Positions 1-9,210 of a stretch of 64,000 nucleotides of DNA are shown here, piece by piece. The translations under genes were made by a program, and so were the position numbers. Every line of letters begins with the position of its first letter. The first letter of the stretch is position 1. The notes under the pieces were generated by a model. It saw only the letters and a program-made list of their open reading frames with translations, had not been told where the DNA came from and ran no database searches. The stretch lies in NCBI GenBank assembly GCA_964371945.1, contig CAYJPA010000006.1, positions 25,564 to 89,563 of the forward strand, read 5' to 3'. This DNA is from CAYJPA01 sp964371945 (GTDB taxonomy: Bacteria > Chloroflexota > Chloroflexia > Thermomicrobiales > UBA6265).

Positions 1-70
1 GTCCTGACACCCTGCAACTCAAGAAGCGGGTCTTCGCCACCATTTCTGTCTGAAGACTGAGGTTTCGAGC

Positions 71-961
71 TCATCGCTTCGCCTGCCTGGGATCGAGCAC
101 GTCGCGGAGGCCGTCCCCGAGGAGATTGAACCCGAGCACCGCTATCAAGATGATGAATCCGGCGGAGAGCGCGAGATGAGGGGCGGTCAGGAGCACGATC
201 TGACCCTCGGCCAACATGTTGCCCCAATCGGGCGTCGGCGGCTGCACGCCAAGACCAAGGTAGGAAAGCGCGGCGATATCCAGGAGCGCGTACGCAAGAT
301 CCAGGGAGGAAACGACGATCACCGGCGAAATGCAGTTGGGCAGAATGTGGCGGAAGATGATCCGCGCTTGCGGATACCCCATCGCGCGAGCGGCCTCGGT
401 ATACACCATCTCTTTTTGCACTAAGGTGACGCCACGCACCACGCGCGCGATAAAGGGCACGTAGAGAATACCGAGCGACAGGACGACGTTGTTCAGCGAT
501 GGTCCAAACGCGGCCACAACGGCGAATGACAGTAGTAATGGCGGAAACGCCAGCATCATGTCGAGCACGCGGGTGACGATCTCATCGACCCAGCCGCCCC
601 GGTAGGCCGACCAGATGCCAAGCGGAACGCCGATCAGCTCCGAAATGAGCACGACGGCGAGCGCCCCACCCAACGCGGTTCGCGTCCCAAAAATCAGGCG
701 GCTGAGAACGTCGCGACCATTCTTGTCGGCGCCGAGAAGGTAGGTCGAGCTCGGGCTTGCCAGCGTATCGGGCAGAGTGCCGTCGTTTGGATCCTTAGGA
801 GCCAGAAGAGGAGCGAAGACAATCAGAATCAACAGAATCAAGACGATGGTGGCGCCGATCATCGCCTTGGGATTGCTTCGCAACCGCCAGAAGAACATCG
901 ACCAACTGGAGGGCGCATCCGCGGAGGCGACGGCGGCAGGGGCGACGAGCTCAGCGGCCAT
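71..961 (-). CDS. ABC transporter permease, DppC/OppC type
   Basis: Second membrane subunit of a peptide/oligopeptide-class ABC importer. The 296-residue product has a cytoplasmic N-terminus, a first membrane segment at about residues 35-53, the LGADKNGRDVLSRL segment typical of DppC proteins at about 77-90, several further membrane helices, and the EAA loop (EAARAMG, residues 189-195) that docks on the ATPase. It starts 2 bases after the stop of the preceding permease gene, so the two are co-translated. Substrate is uncertain: this family also carries nickel, glutathione and oligosaccharides. The ATPase genes are not in view and may lie before base 1. Confidence 0.93.
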   Translation of the reverse strand: MAAELVAPAAVASADAPSSWSMFFWRLRSNPKAMIGATIVLILLILIVFAPLLAPKDPNDGTLPDTLASPSSTYLLGADKNGRDVLSRLIFGTRTALGGALAVVLISELIGVPLGIWSAYRGGWVDEIVTRVLDMMLAFPPLLLSFAVVAAFGPSLNNVVLSLGILYVPFIARVVRGVTLVQKEMVYTEAARAMGYPQARIIFRHILPNCISPVIVVSSLDLAYALLDIAALSYLGLGVQPPTPDWGNMLAEGQIVLLTAPHLALSAGFIILIAVLGFNLLGDGLRDVLDPRQAKR

Positions 962-963
962 GG

Positions 964-1911
964 TTAACCCCTCCCGCCATAGCGGACGCGGGGGTCGATC
1001 ACGCCGTAAAGGACGTCGGTCACCAAATTGATCACGATGAAGAGTGCGGCAATGAAGATCGTCATGCCCTGGACCACTGGGTAGTCGCGGCGTTGCACGG
1101 AATCGATCAACAGCGCGCCCAAGCCGCCGAGTCCGAAGGTGTAGTCGACCAGGACGGTTCCAACTAACAAGTACCCAAACTGCAATCCAGCGACAGTGAC
1201 AACCGGAATCAGCGCGTTGCGAAGAGCGTGCTTGAGCACAACCGACCGCGACGAAAGCCCCTTGGAGCGCGCGGTTTCGATGTAATCCTGGGTTAGTGCT
1301 TCGATCATCGACGAGCGAGTGATGCGAGTCGTGATCGCGGCGAGCGAAAATCCCAATGCGAACGCGGGCATCGTCAGATGCTTGATGGTGTCGAACCCGC
1401 CGTCGCCCCGGCCGAGTGCCGGCATCACATTCAACTTGTATGAGAAGGTCAGGATCAGGAGTATCGATGTGAAAAAGACTGGAGAAGAGGCGCCGATCAG
1501 TGAAAAGCCGGTTGCAGAAACATCGACCCAGGAGTTTCGGCGTACCGCCGCCAGGATTCCGAGCGGAAGCGAGATCAACAACGAGATGAAGAAACTCATT
1601 CCGGCTAGTTTGAACGTAACGGGCAGGCGATCGGCGATGAGGACCCGCACGTCCTGACGCTGCCGAAATGACCGGCCAAGATCGCCCCGAACGAGATCAC
1701 CGACCCAGAGCCCGTATTGCGTGAGAAGTGGTTTGTCGAGCCGATACTGCTTGCGGATCGCCGCCAGATTCGCTTCCGTCACGCGTTGACCGCCGACCAT
1801 GATGCGGGCAGGGTCGCCAGGCACGAATCGCACCATGAAGAAGACGATCGATGCGATGACGAACATCATCGGCACGAGCGTCAACAATCTGGAGACGATC
1901 AAACGAGTCAT
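964..1911 (-). CDS. ABC transporter permease, DppB/OppB type
   Basis: First membrane subunit of the same importer. It has 315 residues, with a membrane segment at about residues 10-28, the FVPGDPAR motif after it (29-36) that is typical of DppB, a large extracytoplasmic loop, then five more hydrophobic segments. The EAA loop is ETARSKGLS at 212-220. The binding-protein gene lies 83 bases upstream and the partner permease 2 bases downstream, so the operon order is binding protein, DppB-like, DppC-like. Length and motif order are normal for the family. Confidence 0.93.
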   Translation of the reverse strand: MTRLIVSRLLTLVPMMFVIASIVFFMVRFVPGDPARIMVGGQRVTEANLAAIRKQYRLDKPLLTQYGLWVGDLVRGDLGRSFRQRQDVRVLIADRLPVTFKLAGMSFFISLLISLPLGILAAVRRNSWVDVSATGFSLIGASSPVFFTSILLILTFSYKLNVMPALGRGDGGFDTIKHLTMPAFALGFSLAAITTRITRSSMIEALTQDYIETARSKGLSSRSVVLKHALRNALIPVVTVAGLQFGYLLVGTVLVDYTFGLGGLGALLIDSVQRRDYPVVQGMTIFIAALFIVINLVTDVLYGVIDPRVRYGGRG

Positions 1912-1994
1912 GGAGCTCCGCGCCGTGAAGCAGAAGAGGCTCGCGATGCGCCAAACAGCGCATCGCGAGCAATTCGATCAGATGCCGCCTATGG

Positions 1995-3632
1995 CTAGAC
2001 CGGCGCGAGATCGCGCAGGAACGAGTCCCAATAGAAAAGCGGGCCGATGCTGTACCCGCCCAGTCCTGCTTTGATTGGCAGGAACCACTTGAAGTGGTCG
2101 AACCAAATGATCGGCATATCGGCCGCGATCAGCTTTTGGGCTTCAATCAGCGTTTGATTCCGCGCTTCCGTGACATCGGCGTCGGCGGCGTCAAGCAGTG
2201 CGTCGACCTCGGGGTTGCTGTAGTACGAGCCGTTGTTTTGCGGCGGAATGCTACGAGAGTGGAAGAGGGGCAAGAGCATGCCGTTCGCGTCCGGGAAGTC
2301 AGACCCCCACTCATGGAAGATCATTCCCTCATATTCGCCGGTTTGGAGAGCCGTGATGCGGTCAGGCTGTGGAATCTTCGCGATCTCCACCTCGACCCCG
2401 ATTTCCGCCAGCATTTGCTGGATGGCCTGCGCCTCGGCAACACGCTGACTGTTCTCCGCATCGACCGTCAGGGTGGTCTTGAAGCCGTTCGGTTGGCTCG
2501 ACGCCGCCAGAGCGGCCTTTGCTGCCTCGACGTCGTACGGCACGACGGTCAGTTCCGGTTCCGCGCTACCAGGCATGCCCGACGGCACCGTGGTGGAGAC
2601 CGAGCGCACGCCGGTATCACCCACGAGGTTGGTCATGATCTCGTCGTAATTGATCGCCTTGCTGACCGCCTCGCGTACCTTGATGTCATTGAATGGCGGT
2701 TTGTTGTTCACCATGAAGATCTGGTTGCTCGTGAACCCAACGACTTCCTGGAAGGTGATGCCGGGCATTTCTTTTACGATCGAGAGCTGATCTGGTGGGA
2801 TGTCACGGATCATGGTGAGATCGCCGGTGCTGAGGCCCGCCACGCGAGTTGTGCCGTCCGGAACGATCTTGAAGATCGCTGTCTGGAAGTACGGTTTGCC
2901 CGGCTGCCAGTACGCATCGTTCTTGACGAGCTCTACTTGGCTGCCCGCTTCCCACTTCACGAACTTGTACGGACCAGTGCCAATTGGTTCCTGTGTCGGA
3001 AGATCGAGGTTCGCGTCGATCAGCGATTTCGGCATCACATGACCGGCGGTGGTCGCCATGACGTACGTGAATGAGGCGGATGGAAGCGCGAGCTTAATGG
3101 TTAGTTGCATATCGCCGGTTTGCTCGATTGATTCAACCGGATCGAACATCCAAGCCATCGGCGAGGCAATCGCTTCGGAGCGAACTCGTGCGATTGACGC
3201 GATCGAGTCCGCAACAGTCAGGTCGGTACCATCATGAAACTTGACACCTGGGCGCAGGTTGTAAATGAAGGTTTGGGCATCTGGATTCTCGAACGATTCA
3301 GCCAGTAACGGGTAGATATTGCTGTCCTTGTCGAGAGCCATGAGGCCTTCGGTGATGTTGCAAATGACAGGATTGGCGGTGAAGTCGTAGCCGAGGGCCG
3401 GCTCGACGCCGCGCAGGTCGGATTCAAGTCCGAAGGTAACAGTCGTGTCGTCCTGAGCGAGAACGGAAACGCCGGGCGCTACGTACGGCAACATTCCTGC
3501 CATGGCGGCAGCACCAGCAGTGCCGGCTGCCATTTTCACGAAACCACGCCGGGAGAGCGACTGTTGCCGCAAACCCTGTAGGTAACCGCGCATTCTTGCG
3601 TCGAACTGTTGACCAGAATCCAATTCAGCCAT
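1995..3632 (-). CDS. Tat-exported ABC substrate-binding protein (SBP_bac_5 family)
   Basis: Extracytoplasmic receptor of the peptide-type importer. The 545-residue product carries a twin-arginine signal (LSRRGFVKM near residue 27) followed by an alanine/glycine-rich hydrophobic stretch and a probable cleavage near VLAQDD. The mature part has family 5 hallmarks: an early segment on initial charge and target (LMALDKDSNIYPLLAESF), the VKFHDGTDLTVADSI block and the GTGPYKFVKWE block. It is the first gene of its operon, transcribed away from the VOC-family gene. Tat rather than Sec export fits Chloroflexota practice. The ligand cannot be told from sequence. Confidence 0.94.
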   Translation of the reverse strand: MAELDSGQQFDARMRGYLQGLRQQSLSRRGFVKMAAGTAGAAAMAGMLPYVAPGVSVLAQDDTTVTFGLESDLRGVEPALGYDFTANPVICNITEGLMALDKDSNIYPLLAESFENPDAQTFIYNLRPGVKFHDGTDLTVADSIASIARVRSEAIASPMAWMFDPVESIEQTGDMQLTIKLALPSASFTYVMATTAGHVMPKSLIDANLDLPTQEPIGTGPYKFVKWEAGSQVELVKNDAYWQPGKPYFQTAIFKIVPDGTTRVAGLSTGDLTMIRDIPPDQLSIVKEMPGITFQEVVGFTSNQIFMVNNKPPFNDIKVREAVSKAINYDEIMTNLVGDTGVRSVSTTVPSGMPGSAEPELTVVPYDVEAAKAALAASSQPNGFKTTLTVDAENSQRVAEAQAIQQMLAEIGVEVEIAKIPQPDRITALQTGEYEGMIFHEWGSDFPDANGMLLPLFHSRSIPPQNNGSYYSNPEVDALLDAADADVTEARNQTLIEAQKLIAADMPIIWFDHFKWFLPIKAGLGGYSIGPLFYWDSFLRDLAPV

Positions 3633-3945
3633 GTTCTTCCTCCATAGAGCGAGCGAGCTTCGCCAACACCTGAGCGGTCGCGGTCGCCGTACGCCGCCTC
3701 GCCTTCTGAGACAGGTCTCTGCAGTCGCTGCTTCGCCGGTGCGAAGCAGATCATACCAACTTAGCGAAGACCCGACAGGATTTGCGCGAATGGCCCGTTT
3801 CCTGACCTGGCGGTCATTCGTTGTAACTGACCGATTCGAATACGCACCCCGGATTCGGTTGGATTGCTCTGGCTGGTACCATCCCTTCGCATCGAATCAA
3901 TGTGTTTGAGACAACCCCAGGTGATCAAGAGGGAGTAGCAGATTC
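3633..3945. other. Intergenic region between divergent genes (313 bases)
   Basis: This must hold the promoters of the leftward ABC importer operon and of the rightward VOC-family gene. I see a ribosome site for the VOC gene (GGGAG about 12 bases before its ATG) but no convincing -35/-10 pair, long inverted repeat or small gene. Confidence 0.5.
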
Positions 3946-4401
3946 ATGACCGGAGTGAAAAAGGTCGATCACATCGCGATCGCGGTTCGCAGCATTGATG
4001 AATCGCGGAAGGCATTCGAGAACATCTATGGGGCGCGGTATCTCGGGCAAAAGGAGAATACCGAGCTTCATTACATCGTCGCTTACTTCCTGATGGGCGA
4101 ATCGCTGATCACGATGTTGGAAGGAACGACGCCTGATAGTTTCGTCACGCAGCACATCGAAAAACGCGGCGAGGGGTTACAGCACATGGGCGTCGAGGTC
4201 GACGATCTCGACGAGTTCCTTGAGCACGCCGAATCGCTTGGCGCCCGCGTTTCCGGCAAAAGGACGATCGAAGGGGTTCGCAAGGAGGCGTTGATTTCGC
4301 CGAAGAGCGCTTTCGGGATCATCCTGCAGCCGATCGAATGGCTCGGCGATCTTCGCGACGAACCGCACCACGATCGGATTATCAAGGCCGGCGGATTGTA
4401 G
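3946..4401 (+). CDS. VOC-superfamily protein, methylmalonyl-CoA epimerase-like
   Basis: Small metal-dependent enzyme of the vicinal oxygen chelate superfamily, 151 residues. The KVDHIAIAV start, the mid-protein LQHMGVEVDDLDEFL and the closing GIILQPIEW supply the His, His and Gln/Glu-type metal positions expected of two paired beta-alpha-beta-beta-beta modules. The overall pattern is closest to methylmalonyl-CoA epimerase, which inverts the (2R)/(2S) epimers in propionyl-CoA metabolism. No mutase or carboxylase genes are nearby, so the CoA ester is only inferred; the convergent neighbour is a CoA-transferase. A lactoylglutathione-lyase-like role remains possible. Confidence 0.8.
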   Translation: MTGVKKVDHIAIAVRSIDESRKAFENIYGARYLGQKENTELHYIVAYFLMGESLITMLEGTTPDSFVTQHIEKRGEGLQHMGVEVDDLDEFLEHAESLGARVSGKRTIEGVRKEALISPKSAFGIILQPIEWLGDLRDEPHHDRIIKAGGL

Positions 4402-4506
4402 CCGCCGCGGGTTCCCCACTCGAGGAGAGTGCCTTTGGGCATTGAGTCCAAGGTCTCAAAGAGTTATTCAACGAACGGAGATCATTGGGAAATTCCCACC
4501 TCTTTG

Positions 4507-5691
4507 CTAAACGATGCCGTTCGACCGGAATGCTTTCATCTCTTCGGCGCTGTATCCGAGCTCGTACAGGATCTGGTCGGTGTGCTCTCCGAGGCGGGGA
4601 GGAGGGAGGCGCGCCGTGCCGGGGGTTTCGCTCAACTTGATCGCGATGCCGGGCATACGTAAATCCGGTATGTCCTCGCGCGGGAGCTCGATCACGAGCT
4701 CTTGTTGCAAAACTTGAGGCAGGGCGAGGACCGTATCGATCGAATTGATGGGACTGCATGGCACCCCGTGACGATCCATGATGGCGGCCCATTCCGGCGC
4801 GCTCCTGCTCGAAAGTTCCACGGTGATCAACGCCTCGAGCTCGATTCGATTCTTGATTCGCAACGGGTTTTTGGCGAAACGCGGATCGTCGATCAGGTCC
4901 TCACGCTCGAGCGCCCTGCAAAAGCGCTTCCAAGATGAGTCGAGCGCGACCGCGACGACGAGATATCCATCCTTCGTCGGGAATGCGCCGTAGGGTGCGA
5001 CGCTGGGATGGCGCGATCCCATCCGCGGCGGAAGCTTTCCTGTTCCGAAATACGCAACCGCGTGGTATGAGAGCCAACTAACGACGGCGCCGAGCAGCGA
5101 GACATCGACGCGCTGTCCCTTGCCGGTTCGTTCGCGAACATACAGCGCGGCCAGGATGCCCTGTGCCGCATTGGCGCCGGTGGTCAAGTCGACCACCGAC
5201 GTACCGGTCCGCACCGGTTCGCCATCTGCCTCACCGGTGATACTCATCAACCCGGCATAGGCCTGCATGAGGAGATCGACGCCGGCCCGATCCTTGTCGG
5301 GACCATCTCGACCGACCGCCGAAACAGCACAGTAGATGAGGCGAGGGTTGAGACCGCGCAGCGTTTCCCAACCAATGCCCCATTTCTCCATCGCGCCGGT
5401 GCGAAAGCTCTCGATCAGAACGTCGGCATCCGAAACCAGTTGCTTTACGATTTGCTGCCCTTCGCTGGAGTCGAGATTGAGCGTCAAGCTCCGCTTGTTG
5501 CGGTTGGCACTCATGTAATAGGTGCTTTCCCCGTTCCAATACGGCGGAAAGCCGCGTGTGGCGTCGCCGGTTCCCGGTTCTTCGACTTTGATCACATCGG
5601 CGCCCATGTCGCCGAGCGTCATCGCGGCGAAGGGACCGGCGAGCGCGCGGCTCAAATCGACGACCTTGATTCTCTCAAGCGCATGTTGCAT
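4507..5691 (-). CDS. CaiB/BaiF family class III CoA-transferase
   Basis: Enzyme moving CoA between a donor CoA ester and a carboxylic acid through aspartyl-CoA intermediates; 394 residues, a normal length. It opens with the family signature VDLSRALAGPFAAMTLGDMG and ADVIKVEEPG, and has the SANRNKRSLTLNL segment. The VVDLTTGANAAQGILAAL block near residue 170 carries the conserved active-site Asp. It ends about 105 bases from the VOC gene, in opposite orientation. The acid substrate is unknown; formyl-, succinyl- and mesaconyl-type transferases share these motifs. Confidence 0.92.
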   Translation of the reverse strand: MQHALERIKVVDLSRALAGPFAAMTLGDMGADVIKVEEPGTGDATRGFPPYWNGESTYYMSANRNKRSLTLNLDSSEGQQIVKQLVSDADVLIESFRTGAMEKWGIGWETLRGLNPRLIYCAVSAVGRDGPDKDRAGVDLLMQAYAGLMSITGEADGEPVRTGTSVVDLTTGANAAQGILAALYVRERTGKGQRVDVSLLGAVVSWLSYHAVAYFGTGKLPPRMGSRHPSVAPYGAFPTKDGYLVVAVALDSSWKRFCRALEREDLIDDPRFAKNPLRIKNRIELEALITVELSSRSAPEWAAIMDRHGVPCSPINSIDTVLALPQVLQQELVIELPREDIPDLRMPGIAIKLSETPGTARLPPPRLGEHTDQILYELGYSAEEMKAFRSNGIV

Positions 5692-6223
5692 CGCGAGATC
5701 GACCCCTGTCCGTAACCAATGGACGATCTTGTAGCCAACTTGAACGAGGAGATTGTCGCGAAAAACAACAGAAGATGTCAGCGGCTACGTCCACCGTCAA
5801 ACTCCCGCCGCGAACCGGGTTATTGGGGTGCCAGCTCAGGCGGATAGCCACCTGCGATTACTTGACAAGTGGAGCAACAACTGTACATTAACCTTCAGCA
5901 CTTGTTCGATGTGGTTTGCAATCGAGGCATCAATGGCTGCACAATCCCATTCGATCACCCGATCAACGCCCTTGATTGATCGCCTTCGGAATGCTGTGAT
6001 GTCCGCGGCGAACGCGACCCGTCGTTCCGAACACTGGGTCTTGCTCTCCTGTTGCGACTGGTATCCAGACGGCTCTTCTTATCCCACCAACCACGCGGCA
6101 ATGCTGAGCAGAAACCAGAAGCCTACTTCTCAATCCACTGAATAGCGATACTCCCGATTTGAGATAATCGAGATCGAGCCGCTTGAAAGGGCTCATCCAG
6201 TTCTCTCGAGCCAGGAGAATCAT
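5692..6223. other. Non-coding stretch between CoA-transferase and FAD oxidoreductase (532 bases)
   Basis: Open frames exist here on both strands, but their translations are rich in Ser, Arg and Cys, resemble no family I know and lack family-like blocks, so I do not call a gene. The region should contain promoters for both flanking genes. One sigma-70-like promoter candidate is listed separately. A decayed gene cannot be excluded. Confidence 0.45.
5862..5889 (+). promoter_or_regulatory. Candidate sigma-70-type promoter
   Basis: TTGACA at 5862-5867 and TACATT at 5884-5889 are separated by 16 bases, in a locally AT-richer patch. It points toward the FAD oxidoreductase gene, but that gene starts about 335 bases downstream, so the leader would be long. 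Chance occurrence is quite possible. Confidence 0.3.
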
Positions 6224-7413
6224 GTGAGCGCATCGGCCGATGCCGTTGTGATCGGCGGCGGTGCGATCGGCGCCAGCACCGCATTCCATCTCGCGCGGGC
6301 TGGAGTTAGGCGAGTGATGCTCTTCGAACGCGCGTTCATCGGCGCGGGCGCCACCGGCAAATCGCATTCGATCGTGCGGATGCACGACACGAACCCGGAC
6401 GATGCCGACCTTGCGCGCGCGAGCCTGCCCTACCTTCAGCACTGGGGCGATTTGGTTGGTTCGGGCGATTGCGGCTTCATCCGAACCGGCGTCTTCCGTT
6501 TCGCGAATCAACGCGAAACGCACAGGATTCACGCTAATGTCGAAATGCTCTGCGGACTTGGGGTCAACACGTCGGTCGTCGACGCGATTGAGATCCAGAC
6601 AATCGACCCCGGATTGAACGTTTCGGACCTCTTATGCGCGGCGTGGGAACCGGAATCCGGTTACGCTGACCCGTTGCCAACGGCAAACGGGTTTGCCAGC
6701 GCCACCACGGCTCGAGGCGGTTCAATCCAAGAAGGCGTCCATGTCACCAGAATTCTGACTGACGGTGGCCGGGTAACGGGCGTCGAGACGGCTGAAGGTA
6801 TTGTCGCGACCGGCACAGTGGCTGTCGCAAACGGCGCCTGGTCGCCGGCACTGTTGACTCCGCTTGGATTCGATGTGCCGCTGGTGCCGAAGCGAGTGCA
6901 GATCGTCGTTTTCCGCAGGCCGCGGCCGATCGGCGGCACCCTCAAACCATCGTCTTCGACGGTTCGTTGGGGACTGTCATTCGTCCGGACGGCGAGGCGG
7001 AGACGTTGGTTGCGATGGGATTCGATCCGGATCCGGTCGATCCCGACACCTTCGACGAGGGAATATCAAGCGATTACATCGCCGCGTGCCGTGAGCGGAT
7101 CGCTCGCCGACGACCGGCGATGGGCGGCGCGCCGAGTCGCGGCGGCTGGTCCGGCGTCACGCCCGAACCGCCTGACGGTCACATCGTGGTCGACGAGCTA
7201 AGCGGATGCCACGGTGTCTTCGTCGCAGTGGGTTGCAGCGGAACGAATTTCAAAACCGCACCGGCGATCGGGAAGACGCTTGCCGGGTGGATCACAACAG
7301 GTGCACCGCGATCAATCGATCTTCACGCGTTTCGAGCGAAGCGATTTGCTCAAAGCGAACCGATCGCCGGACGACATGAGTACGGTGATGGCGCCGCGGA
7401 CGTCTGGAGATAG
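6224..7413 (+). pseudogene. FAD-dependent oxidoreductase (DAO family) interrupted by a frameshift
   Basis: Flavoprotein of the D-amino acid oxidase / sarcosine oxidase-like family. A GTG start at 6224 follows AGGAG; the dinucleotide-binding motif VVIGGGAIGASTAFHLARAG begins near residue 7. The first frame reads well to QIVVFRRP (about 6918). Thereafter the family-like sequence continues one frame back: HPQTIVFDGSLGTVIRPDGE, then GVTPEPPDGHIVV and VAVGCSGTNFKTAPAIGKTL, the usual FAD-binding C-terminus, ending at 7413. Restoring one base near 6920 in the GC-rich ccgcggcc would give a single protein of about 396 residues. Either a real frameshift mutation or an assembly deletion; the rest of the gene shows no decay. 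Confidence 0.85.
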
Positions 7414-7438
7414 TGCAAAGGGTTAAGGGGCGACGTGG

Positions 7439-7762
7439 TCAGGATGCCTTTCGTTCCCTGTGCGCATCAACATAGCTTCGGAGCACCGCGTTCATTCGCG
7501 TTTGATAGCCCGGTCCCCTCGACTTGAACCACTCGATGATGTCCGAATCGAAGCGAACGGTTAGCTGGTTTTTGAGCGCGGGTATCCCGACATAGACGGT
7601 CGACCAGTCGAATTCGCCCTCTTCCTCGTGATCAATCGAGGCTTCAATTTCCTCATCGGTTAGGGCAGCTAAACGCTCCCAGTCAGTCCCACTTTCTCCG
7701 CGAGCGATCATCGCGTCAATTTCCTCATCCGAATAACTTACGATATTCTCTGTCTTCTGCAT
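7439..7762 (-). CDS. brnA: BrnA family antitoxin
   Basis: Antitoxin and probable DNA-binding autorepressor of a type II BrnT/BrnA module. From the ATG at 7762 it has 107 residues: an acidic N-terminal half rich in Glu and Asp that would wrap the toxin, and a C-terminal ribbon-helix-helix segment (KNQLTVRFDSDIIEWFKSRG, then about 20 residues). This start is chosen because GAGGAGGG lies 6-7 bases upstream, inside the toxin gene; a longer reading from 7804 would put 14 unlikely residues in front. It overlaps the 3' end of brnT by 38 bases, which favours translational coupling. Confidence 0.88.
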   Translation of the reverse strand: MQKTENIVSYSDEEIDAMIARGESGTDWERLAALTDEEIEASIDHEEEGEFDWSTVYVGIPALKNQLTVRFDSDIIEWFKSRGPGYQTRMNAVLRSYVDAHRERKAS

Positions 7763-7994
7763 TACGTGCCCTCCTCGCTGAAATAAACCGAACTGCAGCG
7801 CCACGTTGAGTCCAAACTACGGTGCACAAGTTGCCATCTATGATTCCCGTAGTGAGGAACCGGACTTCACCAATGTAGTTGCTCTTACTAGTGACCTCAG
7901 GTCGACCATCGAACAATGCCTTCACGTTGAGAAAGTCCAAACCATGCTTGTCCATGTTGGTTTGTCGTTTCTCTTCATCCCATTCATACATCAT
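7725..7994 (-). CDS. brnT: BrnT family ribonuclease toxin
   Basis: Toxin of the BrnT family (RelE-like fold RNase that halts translation). The 89 residues show the family opening YEWDEEKRQTNMDKHGLDF, then ALFDG, and the closing RFISARRARNAEDREYRKLF with the basic and Arg-Arg positions used for RNA contact and cleavage. Toxin first, antitoxin second is the normal order for this family. It is the only toxin-antitoxin module I see here; no mobile-element genes adjoin it. Length and motifs are intact, so it should be functional. Confidence 0.9.
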   Translation of the reverse strand: MMYEWDEEKRQTNMDKHGLDFLNVKALFDGRPEVTSKSNYIGEVRFLTTGIIDGNLCTVVWTQRGAAVRFISARRARNAEDREYRKLFG

Positions 7995-8138
7995 AGCAGG
8001 TTGTACCTACACTTGTAACTACAACGGCGGTGAGACTGCGTTAAGTCGATTTGGACATATGGAAATACGACCTTCAGAATCCCACTCGACAGTAATATCA
8101 GTCAACGCGCGATACCTCTACTTTGATACCGAACTTGC

Positions 8139-9062
8139 TTACGATCGTTTCATTCTTGGCAATAGTACGCCGGCGATAACGAGAACCGCGCCCCCGACCT
8201 TGAGCAGCCCGAACGATTCGTTGAAGACGATCGCGGACATGATCCCGCTCAAGATGGGTACGATTAACCCATAACTGGAGGTCATTGCAGCCCCGCGATG
8301 TTGAATCGCGTAGTTCCAGAGTTGGTAGGCAACATAGACCGGGAAGATCACGACATAGAACGTGCCGAGCCAGAATCGCAGGGGAATACCGCTCCAGTCC
8401 TGATCGACCAAACTCGGACCGGCCACAACAAACAGCGGAATCGTTCCAAAGAGCAGTGAATACGCGGTATATGTCACGGCAGGATAGATTCGCACGAGTG
8501 GACGATTCACCACGCCGTAGAACGCGAACGCGACGGCGGCGCCGAGGCTCAGTGCTGCCCCAAGCACAGAATCGTCGCCGCTTCGTTTGTCGGACAAGAA
8601 GACGATGACTCCTCCGACGGCAACCAGGATTCCAATCCAGCCGTAGCGCGGAGTCGGTTCGCCCATCAGCGCGAGCATGAGCATCGTGAAGAGCGGCACC
8701 ATTGCCACGAGCAATGAGAGCGTGAAGACCGACGAGTGGTCTAGCCCAAGTACTGAGCAGATCTGATAGAGGGTGTAGCCTGGGATGCTCGCCATCAGGA
8801 ACCGGGGAAGATCCCGGCGCCGGATTGTAAGCGGCACATTTTGATCGCGTCGATGCTTCATGCAAAGGACGGCGAACGCGAGCAAGTTGATCCAGAGAAA
8901 CCGAAGGAGGGTGTACGGAAGCGGATCGATAAACGTGAAGGCGTCTTTCATCGCGATGAAGGTCGACGCCCAGATGACGACCACAGCCCAAAGCGCAATC
9001 TCCGGTCCGAATTGAAGACGATTCTTGCGCACACCCGCCGCAAATGAGCGCTCAATCGCCAC
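8139..9062 (-). CDS. EamA/DMT family transporter
   Basis: Integral membrane exporter of the drug/metabolite transporter superfamily, 307 residues from the GTG at 9062. About ten hydrophobic segments form two EamA repeats: the first opens with IALWAVVVIWASTFIAMKD, the second with GAALSLGAAVAFAFYGVVNR. The start is set by AGGAGG (about 9071-9076) eight bases before the GTG; readings that begin farther upstream add about 59 hydrophilic residues with no family resemblance. Divergently transcribed from a MocR regulator, a common pairing suggesting that the regulator controls export of an amino-acid-like or vitamin-B6-related compound. Substrate unknown. Confidence 0.9.
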   Translation of the reverse strand: MAIERSFAAGVRKNRLQFGPEIALWAVVVIWASTFIAMKDAFTFIDPLPYTLLRFLWINLLAFAVLCMKHRRDQNVPLTIRRRDLPRFLMASIPGYTLYQICSVLGLDHSSVFTLSLLVAMVPLFTMLMLALMGEPTPRYGWIGILVAVGGVIVFLSDKRSGDDSVLGAALSLGAAVAFAFYGVVNRPLVRIYPAVTYTAYSLLFGTIPLFVVAGPSLVDQDWSGIPLRFWLGTFYVVIFPVYVAYQLWNYAIQHRGAAMTSSYGLIVPILSGIMSAIVFNESFGLLKVGGAVLVIAGVLLPRMKRS

Positions 9063-9210
9063 GAACTGTGCCTCCTGTCCAATCTCGTTGGGCGATCCTA
9101 TCCGCGGAGTCTCAGCCTGTCCACCACCACCATTGTGGCCTTTCAGTCGACTACGATTCGCGTCTCGCAACCTGGCCACTTCGATATCGACCTGAACAAG
9201 GAGGAAACGG
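9063..9210. promoter_or_regulatory. Shared divergent promoter region, eamA-like / mocR-like
   Basis: The 148 bases between the transporter and the MocR regulator must contain both promoters and probably the regulator's operator. MocR proteins usually bind direct repeats; I could not identify a clear repeat pair by eye. AGGAGG for the transporter lies at its left edge and AAGGAGG for the regulator (about 9198-9204) at its right edge. Confidence 0.45.

Noticed and set aside
2094..3074. Long open frame opposite the peptide-binding-protein gene
   Set aside because: Arg/His/Asp-rich shadow of a well-supported gene on the other strand; no family resemblance.
5963..6532. Minus-strand frame covering the gap before the FAD oxidoreductase
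   Set aside because: Overlaps the clear N-terminus of the oxidoreductase and has no family-like blocks.
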